Shown in pieces: positions 18,646 through 26,607 of a stretch of DNA of 26,607 bases. The position numbers and the translations under genes were made by a program. The notes beneath the pieces are model-generated. The model was given only the letters and a program-made list of their open reading frames with translations, ran no database searches and was not told where the DNA came from. The stretch spans positions 159,070-185,676 of the forward strand of contig NW_027192226.1 in assembly GCF_041956535.1 (NCBI RefSeq). Direction: 5' to 3'. This DNA is from Calcarisporiella thermophila CBS 279.70. Lineage: Eukaryota > Calcarisporiellomycota. Each line of letters opens with the position of its first letter. Positions within the stretch are counted from its first letter, which is position 1.

Positions 18646-21028
18646 TCAGCACACGCCGCTGTCCCTGACGATGTAGGGCGCCTCCTCCTCGCCGGCCTCG
18701 GAGTCATTCTTGAACTTCTTCCTGAAGGCGAGCGTGGCGTTCTTGAGCATGGCCCAGCGCCGGGATGCATCTCGCTTCGCGTAGATGGCCTTGATGTCCA
18801 GTTTGTCGAGCAGCCGCAGAGCCGCCATGATGTCCTTCACGAGCAGGTCCGCGCGGTGCCGGGCAAAGTCCTCGCGGATCACCACCCGAAGCACCTTGAT
18901 CTTCTCGGCCTTGGGGGGGAGCGTGTACGCTGGGATGATCCACCCGCGCTCGCGCACCCGGGACGCGACATCGAACTCGTCGTACTTCTGCTCGCCCGCC
19001 AGGCTGAACACCACCACCGGCAGGCCGTTGTTCAGGTTCGAGAGGATCCTGAACCGGCCGGTGCGCTTGAGGCAGTGGGTAAAGTACTCCGCGTTCATCA
19101 TCAGGTTGCGCATGATAGACGTGAACCCTTTCCTTCCGAGCCGAATCAGGATGTAGTACTGGGCGATGATCGGGCTCGCGCTCTTGGTGAAGTTAAGGCT
19201 GCACCGGGGGAGCAAGGGGGGGGAGGGGGGAATAAAAAGAGAGAAGCGAGAAGAGTGAGGGTCAACTTTACAACACAACCTACTGCCATGAGTGAGAGTT
19301 TACGTGAAGGAGGCCTGATCGGTTCCGAGGTAATTCACCTTGAAAATGAGATCTTCGGGAAGATACGTCTTATCACGAAAGAGCACCCATCCAATACCCT
19401 AAAGAGCAGGTCCTGTCACTTGAGAGTCATCAACTCCATCCGAAATGGTTTTATGGACTTACGGGAAGGCAGAGGCCATACTATCCCATCCGCATCGAAA
19501 TAATGGTCAGAAAAAAAAGCGAAGGAGGAGGAGGTGTTAGTTAGTCAAAAGAAGACGATAGCTCGAGAGGATTGGATGGGTCATCCCAGCCCTACCTTGT
19601 GGCCACTTTAGTTTTTCGGGCAAAACAGGGATAGAAAATGGTTAGTTAAATACGCCAACTTATTCTCTTCCTTCCCCCATAGCCTCTCTTTCAATTACCT
19701 GACGTTGATGCTGCTCACCAAAGGCAGCCGGAAGTCCCACTCGAGGCCGGGTTTAATAAAGGGGACAACCATTCCGCCACTGGCGGCATCGACATGAATT
19801 GGAACGTGCAACAGCCCTTTCTGGGTCATCAGATCGTTCAGGCCCTTGACATCCTCATATTCACCTACAAGCACGGAAATCCTTCTAGTCTCTCTCTGTC
19901 TGTCAAGGGAGGGGAAGATGGCCGCGGCCCCTACCTGTCATCGTGCTCCCTAGGATAGAGCACACCCCTATCGTGTTCTCGTCGATGAGCTCCACGACTT
20001 TTTCCGGCGTGGCAATGTAGGTGGTTTCGGTCAGATAGACAAACTTCATCTCTATCTCAAGGTAGTTGGCCGCCTTTTCCCAGCACACCTGTACATTTGC
20101 GCCTGGAGATAAGACGGCGCATTAGAGCTAAGCAAGAGGGGAGACAGAGAAATGACTCGGTGGTACTGACCCATGACGATATTCGGTTTGTCGGTGGGTT
20201 TGCCCTGTTCGCGCATCCGGTGTTGCCAGCGGCGCTTCATTGCCTGCGTTCATTACGGACGTTTATTAGGTTATAAAGTCAAGCCAATAAAGCCAGTGTG
20301 AAGATTACCAAGACGGCAAGCATGATTGCCTCGCTCGATCCCACAGTGCTGACGCCCAAAGCCTCCGACTGCGGATCGTTCATGGGCGCGTGGAACAGCC
20401 GGCCGAGCATGTTCACGCATCGATTCTGCGAGAGGAGGTCGCAAATATAAGCCGGGGGTGGGATTAGGATTTAACTCCAGCAGGGATACACTCGCATTAC
20501 CTGGAGCTCCACCGAGATCGGGTACTGCTCAAAGTCGATAAAATTCTTGTTGTTATTTTCCGCTATAAGCTTCTCGGCCTACTTGGGTGGCAAAGGGTTG
20601 AGGCGCAAAGGTCCAGTTCACTCAAAACAAACCGTATACTAGCCTCCTCTTCCATGTAGGTCGTCACGAAGCTAATCCCATGGCATACATTAATGATTCA
20701 GATCCATCTTACGCACTATTTACTCTCCATGGGTATTACCTGGCTAGGTTGAGAGCCGGCGTTCCGTCGAGGGCGAGCTCGTCCTTGATAAATTTGTAGG
20801 CAACACGGGGAGGCATCTCGTCCTCGGGCATTTCGTAGCGGGGAACCTCGGCAATGGCCCACCTGGTGCCGTAGACGGTAGAAGAGTAGACCTTGTGGAA
20901 AGAGAGAACACATGGAATTCAGAATGCGAGCAGAGTTGGAGCCCTAGCCATTGGTACCCTACCTCGCTGTTCTCCTCTTCTCCGTGTTCGAGGCGAGCAT
21001 CACTGATAGTGTGGCTGACAAAAACCAT
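18646..21028 (-). CDS. GAD1: Glutamate decarboxylase (PLP-dependent)
   Basis: It converts glutamate to GABA and CO2. Twelve exons in transcript order: 21028-20963, 20891-20740, 20671-20644, 20578-20501, 20425-20309, 20243-20171, 20102-19935, 19864-19699, 19605-19596, 19480-19463, 19398-19304 and 19198-18646, totalling 507 aa. It opens [15 protein letters not shown], then [96 protein letters not shown] and [15 protein letters not shown], the block order of plant and bacterial GAD. The PLP-binding lysine is K286 in SGHK. Ten introns are GT-AG; the third appears to be GC-AG. The C-terminal tail is basic then acidic. It is tail to tail with GLT1. Confidence 0.95.
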
Positions 21029-21811
21029 CTGGAAACAAATGCTTTGGGGATGACGGTGCACAGCGCAGCCAGGAGAGTAGCGGAAGCAGGAAGGGAAGGG
21101 CAGGGAGAGGCTTTAAAAAATTTACCGGTGGCGGCAAACTACCCGTGATACAGAGGTCTTGCGTACTTGATCACTACCCCTTTTCTGGAGAAAAATCTCG
21201 GAGGCTATTTAAGGAAACGCGCTTCTTCATGAATTTCCCCGTTTATGATTAGCACTGGTTGAGCCGGAATTCTTGGCAGCAGGAGGCATTCCACCACACA
21301 CGCGGGCTGGGCGGAGCGCCCCAATCCCAACTAATAGCCGGCCCCACGGCGCCGACTTGGTCGCCGTCTCTTAGGGGGACCGCCATTACTAGGCCTCTGT
21401 TCTCCCTCACTGTCTCATCTGACTTAACCCTATATGAGCACGGATAAGGTGCGTCACGAGATGCGGCCTCCCGGGCCTTTGTGTAGGAGGGAGGAGGAGA
21501 GAGGCTGATCCCTGGGGGGCTTAGCTTCCGCCATTTCACGTAGTTTTCAGGAAAAACTGGGGAGCCACAGGAGAAAGAGCCCCGTTTATTCTCTTGAATA
21601 AAAATCTTAAATGGCCTTTTCTCTCTCTCCCTCTAAAAAAAGGAGAGAGGGGCCGATTCTCCAAGGTTGGAAAAAGGATCTGATTCTAGAATGGCCTTTC
21701 CGGCCTGCTTCTGCCTGGCAGAGCTTAATAAGCGATACTTGCAGCGTGAGAGAAGACGTGTCTTCATTCGCCCTCACACTGTATATAAATATATCCCAAA
21801 ACACACCGGCA
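21029..21811. other. Spacer between GAD start and lipid-kinase-like gene
   Basis: This contains the GAD promoter (transcribed leftward) and the 3' flank of the lipid-kinase-like gene. A GATAA word lies near 21443. Open frames here (21249-21539 minus, 21259-21447 plus, and the first part of a plus frame from 21611) are short or antisense and have no domain features. I see no RNA gene. Confidence 0.5.
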
Positions 21812-23023
21812 CTAGCAAAACACCCGGATGCCCGGATCTTTGACCTCTACGCGCAATACTTCCCCCGCCGGCACCTTGCCGAACTTGCCATCCAGACATA
21901 CCCTAGTCTTGCGTTTCATGCGGACTTCCATCCTGCGGGCCTTGTAGTAGCTCTCGCTCAGCATCGCCACGTGCTGTCCTTGAGAAACCTTGACGAAGGC
22001 GGCCCCCATGGTCTTGCGCGGGGCGTCCACCGCCAGCACGTCCATCCACATGTCCGACGGGCTGGCCAGGGGCGTGATGCAAAATCCGCGCTCCAGCGAG
22101 TGCTGCTTGGTCGCCACAAAGTACACGAACTTCCCATTTGGCACGGCCACCTGCTCCTCTTCCTCCTCGCCGAACACCATGTCGCCCGCGCCGGACGGCG
22201 CCTTTGCGAGCTGGCGCACGCCCGCGAGGGACAGGTCTCCTACATAGCGCCGGTACAGAAGAAACTGAATCCGGCCCGCCACGAGGTAGGATTTGCGCCC
22301 GAACAGCCACCGGAGACGGTCGCCCAACCACACGACTTGGCAATGGAAGCCAAAGCTCACCACCATAAAAGCCCATGTGCTCCATCGGCCCGGGCATTCA
22401 GCATGCATCGCGAGCAGGGGGCGTGTCCTACCGCGCAGAATGCGGGCACATGCACTGGCGACGGTCGTGAGATCCAACGACAGAGCGAGCGCATTGCCTG
22501 TTCCCGTGGGGATGATTCCAATGCGATGGACGCGGGAGGGTAAAAGGGCATTGAGGATGTCGTGGAGCGTGGTGTCTCCAGACATCACAATAAGGGCGTC
22601 CTCGGGATCGGGGGAGAATGAGCTCAGCGCCTGGCGCGTGGTTTCTGCAAACGTGTACGCGACCCGGGCCATCTTGAGCATCGGCTCCACGGTCTCCTCC
22701 CACACTCGCTTGCCATTCCCGCCCCCAGCGACAGGATTCAAGAGGACGTGGAAGCGAGGAGGCTTCGGTGGGAGAGTGCCGGCGATCGCCGTGAACAACG
22801 CGTCGTCCCCATCGCATTGACTGAAGTCGAGCCGCTGCACCCTATCGCTGACAAAGAAGAGGAGGGTAGCGTCGGAGGCGGAGCGGTGCACCGCAAACAG
22901 GCCGTCGAGTGGCCAGCGCTCAACGGGCTCAGGGGGCGAAGTGGCGATCTGCAGCTCCTCCGCGGTGAGGCTCAGGTGGACATATTGCCCTTGGTAATAG
23001 GCCCCGCAGGACTCCGTGTGCAT
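21812..23023 (-). CDS. Diacylglycerol/sphingosine-kinase-like protein, altered catalytic motifs
   Basis: An intronless frame of 403 aa. The diacylglycerol-kinase catalytic fold is evident: VLLNPVAGGGNGKRVW (residues 93-108), VMSGDTTLHDILNALL (146-161), IGIIPTGTGNALALSLD (168-184) and a C-terminal VCLDGKFGKVPAGE (375-388). Family members (sphingosine, ceramide and diacylglycerol kinases) phosphorylate lipid hydroxyls at membranes. Canonical GGDGT or SGDGx is here SGDTT, and the usual DGE near the C-terminus is DGK. The N-terminal 90 residues resemble the PH-like extension of long-chain-base kinases only in position. Lipid binding without full catalysis, or a divergent substrate, is possible. 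It diverges from the RGS gene across about 300 bases. Confidence 0.85.
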   Translation of the reverse strand: MHTESCGAYYQGQYVHLSLTAEELQIATSPPEPVERWPLDGLFAVHRSASDATLLFFVSDRVQRLDFSQCDGDDALFTAIAGTLPPKPPRFHVLLNPVAGGGNGKRVWEETVEPMLKMARVAYTFAETTRQALSSFSPDPEDALIVMSGDTTLHDILNALLPSRVHRIGIIPTGTGNALALSLDLTTVASACARILRGRTRPLLAMHAECPGRWSTWAFMVVSFGFHCQVVWLGDRLRWLFGRKSYLVAGRIQFLLYRRYVGDLSLAGVRQLAKAPSGAGDMVFGEEEEEQVAVPNGKFVYFVATKQHSLERGFCITPLASPSDMWMDVLAVDAPRKTMGAAFVKVSQGQHVAMLSESYYKARRMEVRMKRKTRVCLDGKFGKVPAGEVLRVEVKDPGIRVFC

Positions 23024-23326
23024 CTTTCCTTTCCCTATCGGAAAAGCTCGGGGGGAGGTTAGGAGGGGAGGAGAAAGCTGGAATTCCGGGATTTGGCAAA
23101 GCCTCCACCCATTATCTGTATCTGGTTATGCAAGGCCCCGGCGATCCTTCCACCCTGTTTCCCCACAATAGTCATCCCTTCGTTATTTGGACTAAACGTG
23201 TTTTATATGCCCCTCCCTGTCCCCTGAGCGTTTTGCTTGCCCCTCCATTCCCCCCCTCTATTCCCCCTCCCTTCCGAATTCTATTCTCCATTCGTTAATT
23301 AACCCTCTAATATCCCCTCTCTAATC
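23024..23326. promoter_or_regulatory. Shared intergenic promoter of the divergent lipid-kinase and RGS genes
   Basis: This 303-base region separates two divergent start codons. It carries C/T-rich tracts toward the RGS start (23211-23275), TTATCT and TATCTGG words near 23111-23124, and TTAATTAA near 23295. No canonical TATA box is evident for either gene. A shared promoter is inferred from layout. Confidence 0.4.
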
Positions 23327-24384
23327 ATGTCCACCGCAGAGACCCTCCCCTCTCCGCATGCCTCCACGGTGTCGCTAGCCTCCACCTACTCCCTCTCGTC
23401 GTACACGTCCACCTCCACATTCTGGCTGCCCCACATCGCCACCACCGTCTCCGCCAGCATCGACTTCCACCACCGGTACAAGGCCCAGGCCAGCATTCGT
23501 CGCCGCAAGCTCTCGCACTTTTTTGGCGACCATCCGCCCCTCGACATCTGCGTGCGCGAAATCGCCAAGGAGGGCCTGAAGGCGCTGCTGCAGTCCAAGC
23601 TCCCCCTGTGCTACTTCCTGTACAGCCTGCTCCAGGAATTCTCCAGCGAGAACTTGGTATGCATGCCATTGAGATGCCGCCCACGCATCCTACTCACGGC
23701 CCTTTTCTCGTTCTGTGTAGTTTTTCTTCATCGAGCTGGAGCAGTACGAGTCCGTTGCGTACAAGAGCCGCGCGGAGATGCTCGAGAACGCCTGGCGCAT
23801 CTACCGCACGTACCTGAATGAATGCAGCCAGCTGGAGGTGAATGTGGATGCGCGGGTACGGCGGGCGGTGGTGGAGGAGCTTGAGGCGGGGGATGCGCTG
23901 CGCGCCTTCGACGAGGCCAAGGATGCGGTCTATGTGCTGTTGGAGAACAGCTTCTCCCGCTTTCTCAGGAGCGACCTGTTCGAGCAGATGGGCCGCGACA
24001 TCGGTAAGTCGGTTGCCAAGTTTGTCTCTGCGAGGCCGGAGGGGGACTGACCGCTTGGCCGATCTCCCCATAGGGAACATGTCGATCCCGTATCCCCCCG
24101 ACGCCGTAGACTCGGGGATCGAGCTGCTGATGAAGTACTTTGAGCGCCAGGAGGCCCTGTGCAGGTCCTCGCGCGCCGGCGAGGCGCCCTCGATTGAGCG
24201 CATCGACCTGCTGCGCTCCATGGTGCTCGGGTTCGTTCGCACGGTGCTGGGCATGACCCACGAGCGGACGCAGCGCAAGCGCTGGAGCGTGAGCCCCCCC
24301 TACCCGGACTCGGAGGCCGCTGCGGGCGCGGAGGGCCGGGTGCGAGACTTTTTCCGGCGGAGCAGCCGCGTGGGCCGAGTCTAG
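23327..24384 (+). CDS. RGS-domain protein (regulator of G-protein signalling)
   Basis: Three exons, 23327-23656, 23721-24003 and 24074-24384, with introns of 64 nt (GTATGC...TGTAG) and 70 nt (GTAAGT...CATAG), give 307 aa. RGS domains speed GTP hydrolysis by G-alpha subunits. The domain runs from about residue 60 to 205: CYFLYSLLQEFSSENLFFF carries the conserved E-N pair that contacts G-alpha, followed by IELEQYES, RRAVVEELEAGD and FDEAKDAVYVLLENSFSRFL. The Ser/Thr-rich N-terminus lacks DEP or PX domains and membrane segments. About 100 residues follow the domain, with a basic Arg-rich end (RDFFRRSSRVGR). Fungal RGS proteins regulate pheromone or nutrient G-protein signalling; the pathway here is unknown. 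Confidence 0.9.
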
Positions 24385-24835
24385 TCGCGCCGATAGGGCC
24401 TCCACCGCCGCGGGAGGGCGGTGGCATAGATATCCGCATGGAGAAACGGCCCATCCCTTACCCCCCCCCCCTTGCTATTCCAATAGTGCGCTTACATATT
24501 GCGGCTTCTGTGTCTTGCCATTGAGTACTGTGTATTGTTATCGATATCTATCCTGTTTCAGCTAGTGTTTTATGTAGTGGTTGTAATACTATCTTAATAG
24601 CATCGCCATCCGCATCATTTTATACTAATACGAATTATGGTTCCATTTCTTGTTCTCCCGGCCAAGCATGGAGGCCTTCAGGCGCATTGCCTGCAGAGCA
24701 AAAGAGCCGCGGGGCCACGAGTCGGCCCGCAGGAGGAGGCAAACGTGTGCAGCGATTCACTTGGCACGCTGCAGCTTGGGCCAAACGCGGCCCTGCGCAC
24801 AAGGGGACAGAGCTGGCCCAGAAGGGGAGGGGAGA

Positions 24836-24849
24836 GGGGGGGGGGGGGG
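24836..24849. repeat. Poly-G run
   Basis: Fourteen consecutive G, preceded by other G-rich blocks (GGGGAGGGGAGA). Several G-tracts lie within 40 bases, so a G-quadruplex could form on the + strand. Length is error-prone in sequencing. Confidence 0.75.
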
Positions 24850-25182
24850 CATCGCCAGTGGGAGGCCTTGAGCGTCATTTCTCGCCACGCGACCAGATTG
24901 GTTCCCATCTCCAATAGCCTTCCCGGTAAGGAAAGGCGAGCGTTCGCGGTGGACAGGATAAGGTTAATTGATGGCTTTTAATCATGTTGCGGCCGGCCTG
25001 GGCCGCCAATCGGGGGCGGGCCAGTAGGGCTGCCATTGCTGGTTATGGGCATGACTTTCGTTATTGATGGGCAGCCCATTTTAGACTTTCTGCCGGTAGC
25101 AAAGTTCCATTTCCCCTATTGCCCTATAGCGTCGCGTGTTGTGTTATGAACGTGTGCAGACCGCTTTCACCCGCTGCTAGAC

Positions 25183-25191
25183 TATATATAT
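25183..25191 (+). promoter_or_regulatory. Candidate TATA box of the forkhead gene
   Basis: TATATATAT lies about 140 bases before the forkhead start codon. It sits between an upstream CCAAT box and a downstream CT-rich tract, the usual order of a core promoter. Confidence 0.45.
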
Positions 25192-25226
25192 GCCCGCGAG
25201 GGGGCCTTCTTTTCCCCAGCGCGCGC

Positions 25227-25273
25227 CCTCCTCTCTCTCCCTCTCTCTCCCTCTCTCTCTTCCCCTCTCCCCC
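25227..25273. repeat. CT-rich microsatellite
   Basis: Repeats of CTCTCTCC and CTCTCT fill this stretch just upstream of the forkhead start codon. Pyrimidine tracts of this kind often mark fungal transcription start regions. Confidence 0.7.
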
Positions 25274-25327
25274 GTCATTGAGCTGTTTGGCAGAGCTATC
25301 TCTGCGCTCTGAATCCCGCGGCCGTCC

Positions 25328-26115
25328 ATGAAGAATCCCCTGCCCGTGCCCATCCAACCCAAGGACTCGCCCTCCCCGCCCTGCTACACCTCATGCTTCC
25401 GCATCAATAGACACCATGGCGCCGATGAAGGAGAGATGCACTCGGCGCCCATGCACCTCAATCCAGCGCCTGCAGACTCGTCCCCATCCTCCATCTCCAG
25501 CAACTCCCCGCAGTCGTCGGCGCTGGCCCTGACCTCGACCTTCTCATCGTCCCCCCCCCATCCCAAACTGTCGACCGGCAAGCGCCGATCCTCCCATCTA
25601 ACCTACTCCCTCCTTATAGCCGAGGCCCTGCTCGCGCAGCCCACGCGAATGGCACGGCTCAGCACCATCTACCGATGGATCATGGATCACCACGCGGAAT
25701 TCCGGACTCCGGCCGCCGGCTGGCAGGTGAGGATTCGATCTGGCACACGCTCTCCGTCTTCCTCCCCCCTTTCTCACGCCGCTCATCTCTATTGCTCTAG
25801 AATTCCATACGGCATAATCTCTCCATCAACCGGCATTTCGTCCGGGTCACCCTGCCGCAGCGCGGCAAGGGGAACTTTTGGTCAATCCACCCGGACGCGG
25901 TGGAAACGTATACCCAGGCGTTGCAGACAGGACAGCGGCCGCGGCGTACACGATACCCCTCGCCCTCCTCTCCGCAGCAGCCGCTCTACCTTGCGCACCG
26001 CCACGAGCGGCTGCCCCCGCAGCACCCGCCGCCCGCCGCGCTGCAGGCGCCCGTGTTCCCCTGGCCGCCCAGCCAGGGGCGCAATGCTTTAAGAATTGAA
26101 AACTTACTGAATTGA
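25328..26115 (+). CDS. Forkhead-domain transcription factor
   Basis: Two exons, 25328-25726 and 25801-26115, with a 74-nt intron (GTGAGG...CTCTAG), give 237 aa. The forkhead winged helix lies at about residues 88-165: SHLTYSLLIAEALL, RLSTIYRWIMDHHAEFR, GWQ-NSIRHNLSINRHFVRV (recognition helix, with the intron exactly between GWQ and NSIRHN) and RGKGNFWSIHPD (wing 1). The usual KPPYSY opening is replaced by SHLTYS. The N-terminus is Ser/Pro-rich and disordered; the C-terminus is Pro/Arg-rich with no FHA domain. It is a sequence-specific DNA-binding regulator by family. Its targets are unknown. The start ATG is the first in frame after the TATA and CT tract. Confidence 0.9.
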
Positions 26116-26519
26116 GCTTCGTGCTGTTCGAATTGTTTTTCCTAAAGTGTACATACGCAAATCAGTAAAAAGACTAATCGTTATCATTGATTTACAAGCT
26201 TGGATGAACCAATCGAAACTAAGGGTCCTCCCCCCGATATGAAACCGCCGACGGTTTTTTGATTTATTTACAGCAGGCTCCCAATGCGGAGAAACTTTTT
26301 CAATTGCGGGATTTTTCGCCCGTCTCCTCGAATATGATTGAGAGGGTCATGCTCCTTTTTTCCCTCCAGGTTTCGTCCATGCTTTTCTCTCTCCTGCCCG
26401 GCTCCGCTTTTCCTCCCTCGGCCCTTGTCTCTGCCTCCTCTCCTTCCCGGCCCCTCCCTCTCTGCGCTCTCTGTATGCTTTCCTGCTGAACCCCCCCCCC
26501 CCCGCCTCCCACCACAGCC
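26116..26519. other. Spacer after the forkhead gene
   Basis: An A/T-rich 3' flank is followed by a strongly C/T-rich stretch (26350-26515), probably the leader of the next gene. The minus-strand frames here (26268-26587 and overlaps) are rich in Gly, Arg and Lys, as expected from the complement of a CT tract, and are not counted. Confidence 0.5.
26491..26503. repeat. Poly-C run
   Basis: Thirteen consecutive C inside a CT-rich leader, shortly before a possible start codon. Confidence 0.75.
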
Positions 26520-26607
26520 ATGGCTTGCTCTTTGCCGCCCATTGCAACCCTCCTGGATTTCCCCTTCCCCAGGCTCCCGCCCCACAACCTGCCCTCGCCC
26601 TCCGACG
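26520..26607 (+). CDS. Possible start of a gene cut by the window edge
   Basis: ATG at 26520 opens 29 codons (MACSLPPIATLLDFPFPRLP, then a Pro/Ser-rich stretch) that are still open at the right edge. It follows a CT-rich leader like those before GLT1, RGS and the forkhead gene. Codons are GC-ending, as in neighbouring genes. There is too little to name a family. Confidence 0.4.
   Translation, partial: MACSLPPIATLLDFPFPRLPPHNLPSPSD

Larger units (their letters stand above)
24385..25327. other. Spacer between the RGS and forkhead genes
   Basis: No convincing gene. Overlapping frames between 24637 and 24981 on both strands cross a homopolymer G run and have biased composition. The right half holds the forkhead-gene promoter, with a CCAAT box at 25006-25010 beside GGGGGCGGG, a TATA-like word and a CT-rich tract. 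Confidence 0.5.

Noticed and set aside
18565-19503. 312-codon open frame on the + strand
   Set aside because: It is antisense to the last GAD exons, which have clear homology. GC-rich codon use leaves the opposite strand open.
21611-22543. 310-codon open frame on the + strand
   Set aside because: It is antisense to the lipid-kinase-like gene, has no domain features, and its composition mirrors the sense gene.
1-26607. CRISPR arrays, insertion sequences, LTRs or bacterial operons
   Set aside because: No spaced direct repeats, terminal repeats or transposase/reverse-transcriptase motifs. The intron-rich genes are eukaryotic.

Overview
This window is nuclear DNA of a eukaryote, most likely a fungus. 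Protein-coding genes are broken by many short introns (about 60-115 nt) with GT...AG ends, and several contain CTAAC-like branch sites. The gene set also points to a fungus: a single-chain NADH-type glutamate synthase (GLT1 type), a Pho88/Snd3 homologue, a cytosolic Hsp70 ending in EEVD, and short RGS and forkhead proteins. The inositol-pentakisphosphate 2-kinase and glutamate decarboxylase are easy to align by eye with animal and plant relatives, so an early-diverging fungal lineage is my guess; the sequence alone does not settle this. All splice models were built by hand from reading frame, splice consensus and remembered family conservation, and every proposed join preserves frame.

Layout: (1) 1-170, 3' end of an unidentified gene (+). 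(2) LSM8 (+, 358-853) and the IP5 2-kinase IPK1 (+, 1185-2775) in tandem. (3) Cytosolic HSP70 (-, 2994-5276), convergent with IPK1. (4) A nuclear SR/lysine-rich protein (-, 6287-7367) and PHO88/SND3 (-, 7840-8739). (5) About 2.9 kb without an assignable gene (8740-11596). Its 9.4-11.1 kb part is full of mid-length ORFs on both strands; the last 500 bases hold the GLT1 promoter with GATA, CCAAT and TATA motifs. (6) GLT1 (+, 11597-18014, 3 exons, 2079 aa) convergent with glutamate decarboxylase (-, 18646-21028, 12 exons, 507 aa). (7) A diacylglycerol/sphingosine-kinase-like protein (-, 21812-23023), divergent from an RGS-domain protein (+, 23327-24384). (8) A small forkhead transcription factor (+, 25328-26115). 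(9) The possible start of another gene at the right edge (26520-26607).

Genes working together: GLT1 makes glutamate and GAD consumes it to make GABA, and they sit tail to tail. The lipid kinase, RGS and forkhead genes are signalling or regulatory genes with short intergenic spacers. The most striking feature is exon architecture. GAD splits its active site over consecutive 10-nt and 18-nt micro-exons, the first carrying the PLP lysine codon. HSP70 encodes part of its first nucleotide-binding loop in a 15-nt micro-exon. Base composition also shifts, from AT-rich on the left (to about 9.4 kb) to GC-rich coding on the right.
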